From the NCBI GenBank assembly GCA_030549335.1, contig CM060190.1, positions 69,516,118-69,580,117 on the forward strand: a stretch of DNA of 64,000 bases, in the 5' to 3' direction. Below are positions 24,300 through 36,284 of the stretch, piece by piece; within the stretch, counting starts at the first letter, position 1, and each line of letters begins with the position of its first letter. The notes under the pieces were generated by a model. That model did no database searches. It was not told where the DNA came from and saw only the letters and a list, made by a program, of their open reading frames with translations. The translations under genes were made by a program, and so were the position numbers. The stretch comes from Pontederia crassipes. Lineage: Eukaryota > Streptophyta > Magnoliopsida > Commelinales > Pontederiaceae.

Positions 24300-25086
24300 T
24301 TTTGTTTTATTCAAATGGAATATGTAATAATACATAGGTCTCTTTTAGACCTATACTCTATTATTTTAATGTTAATTTTTGTTATAGGTCTCTTTTAGAC
24401 CTATACTCTATTATTTTAATGATATTATTATATGTATATATGCATATATTATATTTATTTATTATTTATATGTTATCATAAATTTATAATTTATTTTGGT
24501 ATAATAATAAAAAAGTATATTTATTATTTATTACAATTTACTTAGTGTTATAATAAAATAAAAATTCCATTATTATTTATTATGAAAAATATATTTTCTT
24601 GTTTAAATGTTAATGTAAATATTTTTATTTATTTTACTTATCATATATCATAATAAAAATTAACTAGTATGATATTGGTATAATATAATTAAATTATTAA
24701 TTATGGTATTCTAAATAAGTTATAATCATATAATTATTTTATATAATTATGATGTTAAATTTTCTTTACATTTCATATTTTTGTTATCAATTAGTTTATC
24801 TTATATTTTTTTCTTCTATCTAATTTTCTTATTGTAAAAATATTGTGCAATTAATAATATAAAAATAATCTTATAAAATAATAAAACATATATTACTTCT
24901 TACTTTTTATCCAAATATTTAATAAAACTTATCTATCAAATTAACTTTTAAATTCCCATCATTACGTTTTCCATCCAAACATCAACCTAATTTTTTTTAT
25001 TTTTTCTATTTAATTGATTAGTTCTCGTACCAAACACAACAACTTTTCTATTTAATCGATTAGTTCTCGTACCAAACACAGCATTT
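24300..25086 (-). mobile_element. MITE family A copy, with internal tandem duplications
   Basis: The reverse complement of 24880-25086 matches the first ~200 bases of the element at 51052-51705. Shared blocks include gctgtgtttgg...gag, gtttggatgraaaa, tttgatagataagtttta and tttattattttataag. Two internal duplications are visible: a ~48-base unit with the hairpin taggtctcttttagaccta at 24335-24420, and a ~45-base unit (gattagttctcgtaccaaac twice) at 24985-25083. The far end is not clear. It is AT-rich and non-coding. Confidence 0.5.
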
Positions 25087-25496
25087 AGAAGCCTAAGTTT
25101 TTGTCAAGCAGCATTTTCTTGGTCGTCCGCTCCAAGGAGCGATCGTATGTTCCAAGAACTCTGAAGTTTCTGTCCAGAGCGATCGTTGTTCTTACATTCT
25201 TTCGCTGCATGCTTTGATGCCTTGAAGACATTGATAATCAAAGCAGGCGTCTGTTGAGCATCCATTTCATCTACAACATTTCAAAATAATCTTTTTTTTT
25301 CTAAAATTTATTAACATGTTAGGCTTTGACACTTCAACATACATCATCTTTATCAAAATACGTGATATATAATCTTGGGACCAACAAAAATAATGCATTA
25401 TTAGTCTACAAAATATTGAAACATTTCATTAAGATGACTAAAATCCTCTGCCCAATCCTATCTAAAACAATCCTATAGGCATTGTCCTCAGTATAT

Positions 25497-25755
25497 TGTG
25501 TGATGCATGAATAATAAATAATTATGGAGAAAAGAGTGCATGAATATGTTGTAAAATGGAGGAATACATGAAGTGATAAACTTTTCTAGAATGGGGAATG
25601 AGTGCTCATGTATAGGAAAGACATGCGGAACAATAAATAATTGTGTGATGTATGAATCGTAAATAATTATGGAGAAATTAATACATGAATGTGTGTGTGT
25701 GTGTGATGTAAAACCTGAGGAATACATGAAGTGATAAACTTGTTTGGAATGTTCC
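25497..25755 (+). repeat. Tandem duplication, unit about 150 bp
   Basis: gtgtgatgcatgaataataa, ataattatggagaaa, then ggaatacatgaagtgataaa occur in order at 25497-25588 and again at 25651-25740, with moderate divergence and a short (GT)n inserted in the second copy. Non-coding, downstream of the UFM1 protease gene. Confidence 0.7.
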
Positions 25756-26136
25756 TCAGAACAAAATATCACATAATGATCTAAGATAATCATTTTACAA
25801 AAAAAAAAAGGAGAGAAGTTCCTAGCAAACAAAACAAAATTGAACAGATTATCATGCAGCTCTCTAGGAAAGGTTCCATTATGCTAGTGGGGATATTGAA
25901 TATGAAACTCATACTTGTGGTAAACCATATGCCTACTTTCATTGCCTTTACTTATGATTCGCCCATAGCAAGACCCAATCAACTGAATGGTTGACATGAT
26001 CTCAAGATGTTCAACAATTTTCTTTGGAGATGCATTGAAGCATATGGAACAATAGAGGAACTAAAAATCAGTATACTTCCACGTCCAAATTGTTTTTTTC
26101 TGCAACTTCTGCTCAACCCCACACATAAGTTATCAT

Positions 26137-29100
26137 TCAGACCATATTGGGCCTCTGAGGAAGCAAGAGGTTATAAAACTTATCCTTTAAGAAGAAACTG
26201 CGGCCCTTTGCATCGACAGCCTTCTTCCATCCACACCATCCTCCATTCACAATCTTCTTTACATTATCACTACCTGTGTAATGTGGGTCTAGGATAAGAA
26301 AAGCACAATCCCCACTCACTTCATTGTAATCAACTCCCAGTAAAGTATATGCCAGGACGCCACCACCTGCAAATGTTTTGAAACACGAACTTTTCAATTA
26401 CTCATATTATCAGTAAACCTATTATAACCTTGATATGTCATTTTATTGCACAAAGCGGACATAAAAGACAAAATTTGAAACCCAAATTTCTCTTCGTTCA
26501 GCAGATTAGGGCATTATGCAGCCTTAATACAGGAGAACTGATCCTAGGTATGTGAGTCAAAATAGTGATGCAAGAAACTCCATGAATAACATTTTAAGAA
26601 TAAATGCTTCATAGATCATTGTTGCTAAATCTTGTACTAGTTACCAATCATGACAGGCGTTCCCTGAGTCTCAAAATGCATAGCCAGCTCCCTGCATTTC
26701 TCTGGAAGCTCTTCTCCAGATCTCACATTGATAATTTTACAGCTAATCTGCTCAAGAACACCCATGTCATAATGGATAGGAAAAGGACAAGCATCTAAAG
26801 TATGAGATGTTTAGTGCAGTCTAATCCTGATTAGAATGGGTAAATTATACGATTAGTCCTTCAACTTTGAGTCGATTTCAAATCGGTCCCCCAACTTTCA
26901 TTTGTAATTAAAACGTCCTTCATCTTTAATTTTCTTGCACGATTAATCTTCTTGACCGGTGATAGTCGATTTCTCGGGTGCCTTGCGTACGTGTCGCCAC
27001 GTGAGTCGTTTCTCTTTTATCCACGTCATTTAATGCTACTAAACCGGATAAATTAACACGAATCGTCCCCCAACGTTGAGTTGATTTCTAAACGGTCCCC
27101 CAACTTCAATTTGTAACTAGAACGTCCACCAACTTTGATTTTATTGCATGATTCGTCCACTTGACCGATAATAGACAATCTCCTAGTTACCTTACTGACG
27201 TGGCATAATAAAATATAATAAAAAAATTTAACTTATTGACATGACACAATAAAAAATATTATAATAAACAAATTATAAAATTAATAAAAAAATGACAGAG
27301 AACTCCAGCAAGCTCGGGGGGGGGGGGGGGGGGGGGCTTTTGCTCCTCTCCGTGCTCGAAGACAAAAAAAGGGGGGTTGGCACACACCCCCCCCCCCCCC
27401 CCTCTATTGGCTCACCGGCGCGCGAGTTGGGAGAGGTGGGCGGCGGCCCCTCTTTTCTTTCTTGCATGCGGCGAGGAGCAAAAGGGGGGCCGGCGCCCTT
27501 TGTCATTTTTTATTTTTATTAATTTTTATAATATTTTTATTATTATATTTTTATTGTGTCATGCCAGCAAGTTGAATTTTTTTATTATATTTTATTACGC
27601 CACGTCAGCAAGGTAATCAAAAGATTGTCAATTACCGGTCAAGTGGATGAATCATGCAATAAAATCAAAGTTGGTGGACGTTCTAGTTACAAATTGACGT
27701 TGGGGGACCGTTTAAAAATCGACTCAAAGTTGGAAGATGATCCGTGTAATGTACCCGGTTTAGTAGCATTAAATGACGTGGATGACTTGAATGATGTGGA
27801 TAAAAGAGAAACGACTCACGTGGCGACCACGTACGCAAGGCAACCGATAAACCCACTATCACTGATCAAGAGGACTAATCGTGCAAGAAAATTAAAGATG
27901 GAGGATGTTCTAGTTACAAATTGAAGTTGGGGGACCGATTTAAAATCGACTCAAAGTTGGGGGACTAATTGTGCAATTTACTCTGATTAGAACTGACATT
28001 TTTTTAAGATGAAAGAAAATAATGAATATCAAAAAACCGAATTGACAGAAGAATTAAAACATAAAAGTAAAACTAGCTCAAGCAAAATCAACTAAAACTT
28101 GTTAAGGAAAAAATTTCGAAAGGGTTATACTTTTCTCTTCTTTGCTGCACAAGTTAAAAAATTATTGGGAATGTCTCATCTGAAGCCAAAATCCACTCGC
28201 CACCACCACTAACTCCCCACCCCCAAAGACCAGATTAGAAAAGAGGTGGAACAAACCTAGTCATATCTTAATAGAAGCTCCTGCGTCCTTATGTATTCCA
28301 AAAGTACATGACTAGGACAACCATTTTTTTTTCAGCCACTTCTCCATGATTTGTTATTGCAATTTCTTTTTTTAGTAATTCTTTTATCATTAATGGAAAG
28401 ATATCATTCCAAGACCCTGAGTAATATATAGTATTCACTTCTTTGGAACCAGACTAATGAGATTATTTTTTTAGGCCATTAAGATTTCTTAGTCAAATAC
28501 ATCTTGGTGTGTATTATGTAAAAAGTAGGAGACAACAACAAACAACAACAAAGCCTTATCCCACTAGGTGGGGTCGGCTACATGGATCATACGACGCCTT
28601 GATCCATGTTCAAAGTAGGAGACAAAGAAGACATTTTTTATATTTGTTGAAGGTTGCATAATTTGATTAGGAACCAGCTTAAGAAGAGAATAAACAGTTT
28701 CCTATGTTAAAGAGTAGAATTCTAAATTCACATAGATGTTCTTCGTCAGTGTTTCTTACGAAATTCTTTCTTAAAATAGAGCAATGGAGTCTTATTTTTT
28801 GGCAGAGTGAGGAGTATTATGTAACACTTCTTCAAAACGAATAATTACTTAAATATTCTAGAATAAACCAATTTTGCAAATAGATTAGTTTTCTTACACC
28901 AAGAAGTTTGTCCAAAACAAAACTCAATTCGATAGCTCCAATCCACTCACGAGATCCAATGAAAGATGGCTCCTTATCGCCAATTTCAACTAAAGCCTGC
29001 TGAATGTCCCTAAAAGTATAGTAAAGTCAAAATGTCAAAGAAGAACAACCAGAAACTAATATATCAAATAAACTTAGAATAGAAAGCTTACAAGAGCTGA

Positions 29101-32100
29101 AGAAGGCAGCATATAAAGGAACAAAAAAAGATAGAAATTGACCTCAGAAAAAAATTACAAAGTCAAAGTAGATAAATACTGAAATTGCAAACCTGTGAGA
29201 CGGAACTTCTATAGATGTATATTTCTGAAGTCTGTACCATGATATGATTGTTTGTAAAGAGCGATAAGCACATCCCCACCCCTGATAAGAATGCTTCATT
29301 AATAATGCAAACGTGCAATTGGCAGACATTGCAAAGTAGACAACTTTTTTTTTTTGGAAGAAAAAATAGACAACATATTGAAACTAAACTTTAGCTCATT
29401 TATCATTTTGTTGTTCAAATCACTTCCAACCATATAAAGGATGATTCAATAGCACAAAAAATGAAAAAATTCAAATCTTTTGGATGCCTTGAACTATATG
29501 TAAGAAGTAGTTAGACTGTTTGTGCAACACCACAGTCAGAAGTAAACCAAAAGAGAATCCCCACAATGAAACATGGAAGCCTCAAATGAAAATGTCTATT
29601 ACATTGTCATCAATACCATGAAGGTAATGATAATATTCATAAGAACCGTCAATCAACGAGACAATGCCTCCAGAAACTGCATGGAAACATCCAAGTGAAA
29701 AAGTAATTATTGTAATAATTGATGAAATAAACAATAAATAATGTTTCAAATCTATGACATGAACAAATAACATCATACTAACCCCCACTGCTTGGTATTT
29801 CTGTGTGCACATCTTTAAGCACTGAAGAACCTGTTTTATTGACAAAGATAAAAACAGCCAATTTTCAAGGTTTAATCTCATACCATTGCTCAAAACCTTG
29901 AATAAAGCACAGTGCAACCTACAAAAGGAAACATATAAGAATGATACACACTTGGGTCAATAAGGAATAAATACCAGGTTTCATTGACTCATTCTTTAGG
30001 ACGTCAGTGATGCCAAGATTCAATGCATTAGATATTCTCAATAAAGGACGATCCAATGGTAAATCCAACCTTGAGTGTAAAGATTTTCTAATTTCAACTG
30101 CACAAAATTTGATGTTATCACATGTATACAAGGAAAATATTATTGCTACATCTCTAAATATAAAAATGATGGTTAGATATTAATTTATATTACCTTGTTT
30201 TACCTCTGTCTCACCATAACTGAGTTCGTATAAAACTGTAATGGGATGTAGCAACTGAGGTGGAAGGAAGTGATATGGGTAAAGCTGCATAATTCAAAAC
30301 AAATCATAGATGAGAATGCTAGTATGCTATCATGAGAAAGTGCAAGATAGTGGAGACAAATTATCCAACTGAATGAAGGCCATATTAGCTTCTTTGACAC
30401 TTGAGACCAATGAGACTAAAGAAAGAACAATGGACTTTTAAATTTCCAAGGTCCCAGAAGTTCTGCACATCCCAACAATACATTTATAGTTAAGTCATAT
30501 ATGTGGATACCAAATAACAGAACTTGTGATATGACAACAGAATACACCATTTTATTACTAACAGAGATAGTAAAATATAGATGATGCAAGAAATCAATAC
30601 ACCATTTCGGTTCCAATACAGATATAGCCATAAAATCCACCACAACTATCAAGTCATAAGACAGCATACAGAATTCAGAACTCACAAGACAGTATCTGTA
30701 ACAAGGATTTGATAACCAGAATTTTTTTTGCATGATCCTGAAACCTCAAAAGTCCCATATTACCTGTGGATGCTGTGATAGAATCACAGGTATGATAACC
30801 TTCTTCATGCTATCTAACTGGTCACACAATCCAGGTATAATGAGCTTCGAGATAGCATCAGCTACAGGAAGATCTTCAGAAGCGAAACAGAGTACATCTA
30901 GCTTGAAATTAATACTTAAGACTCTGGCTCGACCAGGAGCTGGAGGGAATAATACAAAGAATAGCATGAAACAGTCTGAACATGCACATAAATATGACCA
31001 TAAACAACTTGTAATTCAAAATCAGAACCTTGAAAATATTCAGCATGTGGTGCAGCAGTTTCAGATTTATTTCTTGATTTATTGGATAGAACGGTTACAT
31101 GTATGACATCTGCATTCTAACAAATAGAACAGTCAGTCCTAACTAACTTCTCTGATCATCTAGCTATAAGACAATTATTCAAAGAGTATAAAAACTATAG
31201 CGCATAATCACTCAACAACATCAATCCATATGAGACCAAGAAAATGTACTTCCAAACCAGGAATCAGATTTGCATATAATGGCAAACCCTGTGCTGCTAA
31301 CTTCTTCACACATAACATTATCCCCCCATGGCCAAAATTGAGGATCAATGTCCATAAATGGTTGTTGCAACAGAACAATGCTTAGCAAGCATGACATCCT
31401 AACTAACCTCTCTTATAAGTGATCGTGAGATAGCCTTATTTTTTGGACGTAGATCTGAACAGGTCACACCAGTAATGCTCCAATTCTCATTATGGACTTC
31501 CTTAGAATCAGAGTTGGGTGAATTCAAATACAATTCTGTTCCATGCACAAGAATAGAACGAGATGTCTCAGAAGTGCTGATATTCGACCCTTGGACTAAG
31601 TATGCAACATGAGGATCTCTTAACTTAGCAGTAGCCGCGTCAATTGATGATGCAATATTCAATTTGAAATCTGAAAATTACAAAAATAAAGCTCATAAGG
31701 GTATAGAAACTAAGTAGATCCAATTTATTTCCATCAGTTTTTAATGTATAACAGAAGACAACTTCTTTACAACCATCAAACAAAAATGGACTTTATGTGA
31801 AAAGTATGGCAAACCACAAGAGCTACAGAGAAAATTGTACGCCAGCACATCAAGGAGAACTTAATCTAATATGCAAATGAAATGGAGAATCTTCAAAATT
31901 ATGCTTTGTGCCATACAGAAAAATCCAAATGGATCCATTTTTAGAAAGGGTCTGATTACATACAAGTTTTGTCAATAAAAATAACATATTTATGTATATT
32001 TACATCCAGAGTGTGTTTAGTTTGGATTATGAAACTACCACAAAATGAAGTTGTTATGAAGATAATACACATTTGATTCAAGTGATAATAACTGCAGATA

Positions 32101-33529
32101 CATAACTTATCTGGTTTTTTGAGCATATGACTACCAACCAGATGTTAGCTCACACTAGAAAGTGTGCTTACCATATGATGTAATAGGTTAGGATTTTTTA
32201 GATACTACAAATCCAACCAACATAAAGTATACAACATACATAAAAGTAATATCATCGAACATTTCTCTAAGGTTTCATCCATGTGAGAAAACAAAACTTA
32301 TCCTAGAGTCATGAATAAAATTATGTAAGCATTAACTTATCCTACATTCATTGTCTTAAGGGCAATGAAATAATCTTAAAAGGCATATTTTTTTCCAGAA
32401 GTTTTCACCTGATAATTTATCTTCTGGCAAAAAGACAGGCAGCTTGAATTGCAGGTCACATCTAAGAAGACAACCTTTTTCCCACATATATTTTTCAGGA
32501 TCATCCTCATAAAAAATATTATCTAATGTTTTCATAGTCTTTGCAAAATCTGAGCCATAAAACTGAATGTCACCAGATACTGGATCAGCTACAGCCCCAA
32601 TTATATCATGAACTTCATCCCGGAATAGCAAACTTCTCAGTCTACTGGAAACCTCTATAGCCTTGCGTGCACCTTCCTCCAAGTTTACATTGCCCACCAG
32701 CAATGCTCCAATTATATCAAATCCTCTTATGAGTAATGACCTTAGGTCATCTGCAAAGTTTATAGCAGATACCAGTTAGATGATCTGAAATGTTAAGTAA
32801 ACTTTGAAAGTAGTAACAACGAGAATGTTAAAAAAAGGTAAAAGTTTCACTACGCCAGTAGAACTGCTTCACGAAAGCCAATGGACCCAAACTTGGGCAG
32901 ACATTTCCATACAACTTTGGTAGTAAAAAATTTTACAATGTGATATTTAAATGATGAGGCACGTACATAGCTGTCATTATATACGCCAACGAGAACCACT
33001 TTAACTTTGAATCTGGAAAAAAGGGGAAATGGCGCAAAACCGCAACCAGTAATTTTTAGCGCTAAATCTTGAACCACATGAGAAACACATTAGTAGATAG
33101 TAAAGAGTACAATTACTACTTCAACCACGAAAAACGGAAGCAAGATCATGTTTTTGAGTTCTTGGACTGGAAATCTGAAGGAACTTTCCGAAATTGACGA
33201 GCAGAATTATTTATATAATCAAACGGGCGATAGCTTCGGTTACAAACGGAAATATTTCACGTGGATTCGACCAAGACTGGAAGATATTATCGGAGCATGA
33301 AATGGAAAATGACACCTGCTTCTCTGGGGATGTCAGGGGAGTGGGGATCTTCGGCTCCCGGAAGAGCGTGGAGACAGCGGATGGCGGAGACGATGGTACG
33401 CGGAGGGAGGAAGAGCGGCGATCCAATCAACCATCGGATTCCAACTCCCTCGCTGGCAGCAGAGGAGGGAAGCAGGGACTTCTTGGGGCATAGAATTGTT
33501 AGGCGGCACTCTGCCTCTTCGCTCGCCAT
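26137..33529 (-). CDS. UFSP2: UFM1-specific protease, UFSP2 type
   Basis: Thirteen exons, all with GT/AG borders and matching phases: 33529-33316, 32750-32409, 31670-31408, 31116-31029, 30939-30764, 30284-30194, 30097-29975, 29830-29783, 29676-29603, 29281-29193, 29009-28898, 26747-26645, 26366-26137; 650 residues, close to the Arabidopsis protein as I remember it (~645). The enzyme is a cysteine protease that matures the ubiquitin-like modifier UFM1 and removes it from targets such as ER-bound ribosomes. The N-terminal half ([23 protein letters not shown]) is the family's regulatory domain. The C-terminal peptidase holds [15 protein letters not shown] with Cys477 as nucleophile, and LILDPHYTG with Asp601 and His603; an upstream Tyr-rich [10 protein letters not shown] fits the oxyanion tyrosine. 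All catalytic residues are present. The ATG at 33529 gives the conserved start. One intron (28897-26748) is swollen by a foldback element and a SINE. Confidence 0.93.
26837..27983. mobile_element. Foldback DNA transposon (Mutator-like, non-autonomous)
   Basis: 1147-bp element with arms of about 400-450 bases that are inverted copies of each other: taaattatacgattagtcct and caatctcctagttaccttac on the left, ggactaattgtgcaattta and caaggtaatcaaaagattg on the right. A perfect 9-base direct repeat TGATTAGAA flanks it (26828-26836 and 27984-27992), the duplication length typical of Mutator-like elements. The centre (about 27300-27510) is unusually GC-rich, with a run of about 20 G, a run of about 15 C and ggcgcgcgag. 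No transposase is encoded. It sits in an intron of the UFM1 protease gene. Confidence 0.85.
28536..28611 (-). mobile_element. Au-type SINE, 5'-truncated
   Basis: Reverse-oriented copy (aacaacaaagccttatccc, then gtcggctacatggatcatac). It is flanked by a perfect 14-base duplication AAAGTAGGAGACAA at 28522-28535 and 28612-28625, proving insertion of an already truncated copy. It lies in the same intron as the foldback element. Confidence 0.9.
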
Positions 33530-36284
33530 TACACCGCGTAAGAGAGGAGGAACCGACGAGGAGAATAGAAGACGACGACCGAAGTGCTCTAGTTACAAGT
33601 AGGAGAATAGTGGGCCAAATCAGGTACACTAAACAGGCCCAAGCCCATATTATATTATTTATTTATTTGTTTTGATACATGGTACGGTAAATTCACGTCC
33701 TGCAAAGTAACATTTGTTTTATTATATTTTTCAGAAATGCATTTAATTAAATAATAATTTATAATTTATTTTCAGAAAATTTTAAAATGCTTTTTTGTGA
33801 TTATTTTGCGTCGATTCAGAGCCGCCGATCATGAAGTAACTGTTATAACGGATTTGAAATCATTATTGAGGCTAATGCGGACGGTGTTCGATTTTAATAT
33901 GAATCATTCGGGAAGATTTTTATCCGTAGCTTTTGATTAAGTCGACTTTTAAATTTCATTTAGGGGGTGTTTCTTACCCATAATATTTTTAGATTAGTGG
34001 AAGTTAAATTATTTGAATTCATCACATTGCATTGTTTATTTTGTTTTAATTCGCAAATAATTTAATTGTCTAGCAATGCAGATTATCTATCAAGTGACAA
34101 TCATCATTAATTAAGAGGTGTGTCCATTCAAATTATCATCCAAATGATAAATTTTTTTTATGTTCTTTCTAATCTTAGACAAATAAAATATAAAAATAAT
34201 ATAACAATTCATATAATAACAAATAAATAATACTATTACCATCATAATTAATAATATCAATTTATTTAAAATTTATTTTATTATTTTTATTCAAATGAAG
34301 TGCATGTTATTATTTAATTATTATTTTAAATATTATATACATTAACATTTATTTTCATTTAAAAAATATATAAAATATTTGTAATTATATTTATTTAATT
34401 TATTAATTTTATTTGAGTTTTTAATTGAATTATATAACTAGACAGGTAGTCGTCCTTATTGTTACATCGAGCACTTACACTTTGCTTTTGACTTTTCTAC
34501 ACCCCCCACAAGTGTACAATAGCCGATAGTAGATCTCCTATCTGAGGTTGGGTTGTTCGTCCATTAAAGCGGTACGTGAGTTGGGTTCACACAATAATCG
34601 AATGACGAATAAAAAGAAAATATCTTTATTTTATTTATTATCTATTCTTTTTTCCAACCCGATTAGTATCCATAATTTAATTCTATATGATAGAGGATGT
34701 ACAGGTTGTTTGGACAAAGTGTACATCCTCATCCCTAGGGCGCATCTCGTCGCAAGTCTTATTTCTCATTTTGGGTCATAGGGCGGGCAATGCAGTTCAA
34801 GGCACAAGGGTCCTGGTACTACCCAAGTGCGAAGAACCTCGGAGGTGACTGCAATGAGCAGAAATGTCACTCACCGGCCTAAACGACGAACAAACACTTG
34901 AACGTGAGAGCAAGAGATAACTTAATATTATTTATAAAGGATATTTTAGTAAAAATTATATAGTGTCATTTAAATTATTGAAAAAAATATTTATACATAA
35001 TAAACAAGATAATATATATTATTGATAATTTAATAAGTGACAATCTTTCTGATAAACTATGCAGAATGCTAAATAACTTGAAAAGATAATATCTTAAGTA
35101 ATCCCAACACGTGATCCAATTACACTGCTAATTTATCCATTTACATAAATCGGTTAGTGAAATTTACGTGCCCATTTATTATTAATCTTTACTTTCTTTG
35201 CGTTAAGTCTCTCTTTGTAATCTAAAAAAATTTATCAGGATTGATAAATGTTCCAAGAGCCAAACTTTGTTCCGAAGGGAAAAAGTAGTGTTCTGTACAT
35301 TTGAGAAGACTAGGTCTCTCATGTTACATAGGATTCATGTGGCCTGTTGAAGACAAACGCATTGCCGGGAGAAGCATTCAAGGATGATGAATCAGTCATC
35401 TGTCTTCAAGAAAAGCTCTCGAACTGTATGATGTATCTTACTCTGTTCCAACTCAGATGTGATTCCCTTTAAAATGGCTGATCACTGTGTCTAGAAAGCC
35501 ATAGCTGTCGCGGTATATGTTCTAAACCCATAATACTTCTCTCTGCAAAACTCCTGAAGGACATCATAAGTAGCTCAATAAGATCAGTAGATCAAGAGTG
35601 GTGGCTTGTAATTTCGGCGGCATTGAAACATCTAATGCACATGTTCTCTGACAGGATGGCTCAATAAGGCCACTAGATCACAGAAACCAACAATGGCAAG
35701 AAATCTGCATGGTATATGAAGCTAGTTCATGAGCTCTGGCTAGAACTGTGTACAAAAAACCTTTGAAAGAACTTTGCTCGAAGTATGAGATTTTAGTATG
35801 CAATGCTAAAAGAGAAAATATGAAAATAGTTAATCCACCAAAAAGGTCTAAGCTTTTAGCTTAAATTGGCATCGTATGCGAATATGTGATACATTTGCCT
35901 TCACTACAGGCTCCAGCTACTGCCATGAGAATGGAATTTTTCATGAGGTTGGAATTTGTGGCTCCCTTGGAGAGAGTAAAGGATGTCATAAAAAACTTGT
36001 TCATCTCAATCCAGGGCATAAGACAAGATGGACCATTCTTCTTTTTTCAGTAAATAATTTCTTTTTTACGTGTACATAAGCAGGCAACATGACTAACTCT
36101 GAAGCTAGCAATTAAAGCAGCTCCTCCTCCGGGTATCTAGAAGGTGATTTATCAATGATGACTATTGATTGTCATGAAGGATACTGTTGATGTAGCGTAG
36201 CAGGTTTTCTTTCCAATTAAGCGGAAAATAAAAGAGACCAACATGTCAAGCGTTTTACGTGAAAGGGATGCTGTAAGGCACCTC
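33530..36284. other. Intergenic region between UFSP2 and STICHEL-like genes
   Basis: The first ~100 bases are the GC-rich promoter and leader of the UFM1 protease gene. 33650-34440 and 34920-35230 are AT-rich, with MITE-like sequence (tagggggtgtttcttaccc near 33960) that I cannot delimit. 34530-34915 contains an organelle-like fragment, listed separately. 35230-36284 should include the 3' flank of the STICHEL-like gene; I see no gene in it. Confidence 0.4.
34530..34915 (+). other. Nuclear copy of organelle DNA (23S/26S rRNA-like fragment)
   Basis: 34544-34590 reads aggttgggttgttcgtccat followed by taaagcggtacgtgagttgg. This is the near-universal segment late in large-subunit rRNA of bacteria and organelles (the bacterial form has GGGCTGTTCGCCCATTAAAG and CGGTACGCGAGCTGGG). 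The similarity stops at about 34592. A second block, 34780-34915 (caaggcacaagggtcctgg, cggaggtgactgcaatgagc), also looks organellar but I cannot name it. The likely source is mitochondrial rrn26 and flanking DNA, rearranged. It is not a functional rRNA. Confidence 0.55.

Noticed and set aside
27273-27616. Frames rich in poly-Gly, poly-Pro and poly-Ser at 27.3-27.6 kb
   Set aside because: They come from G and C runs in the core of the foldback element; no family resemblance.
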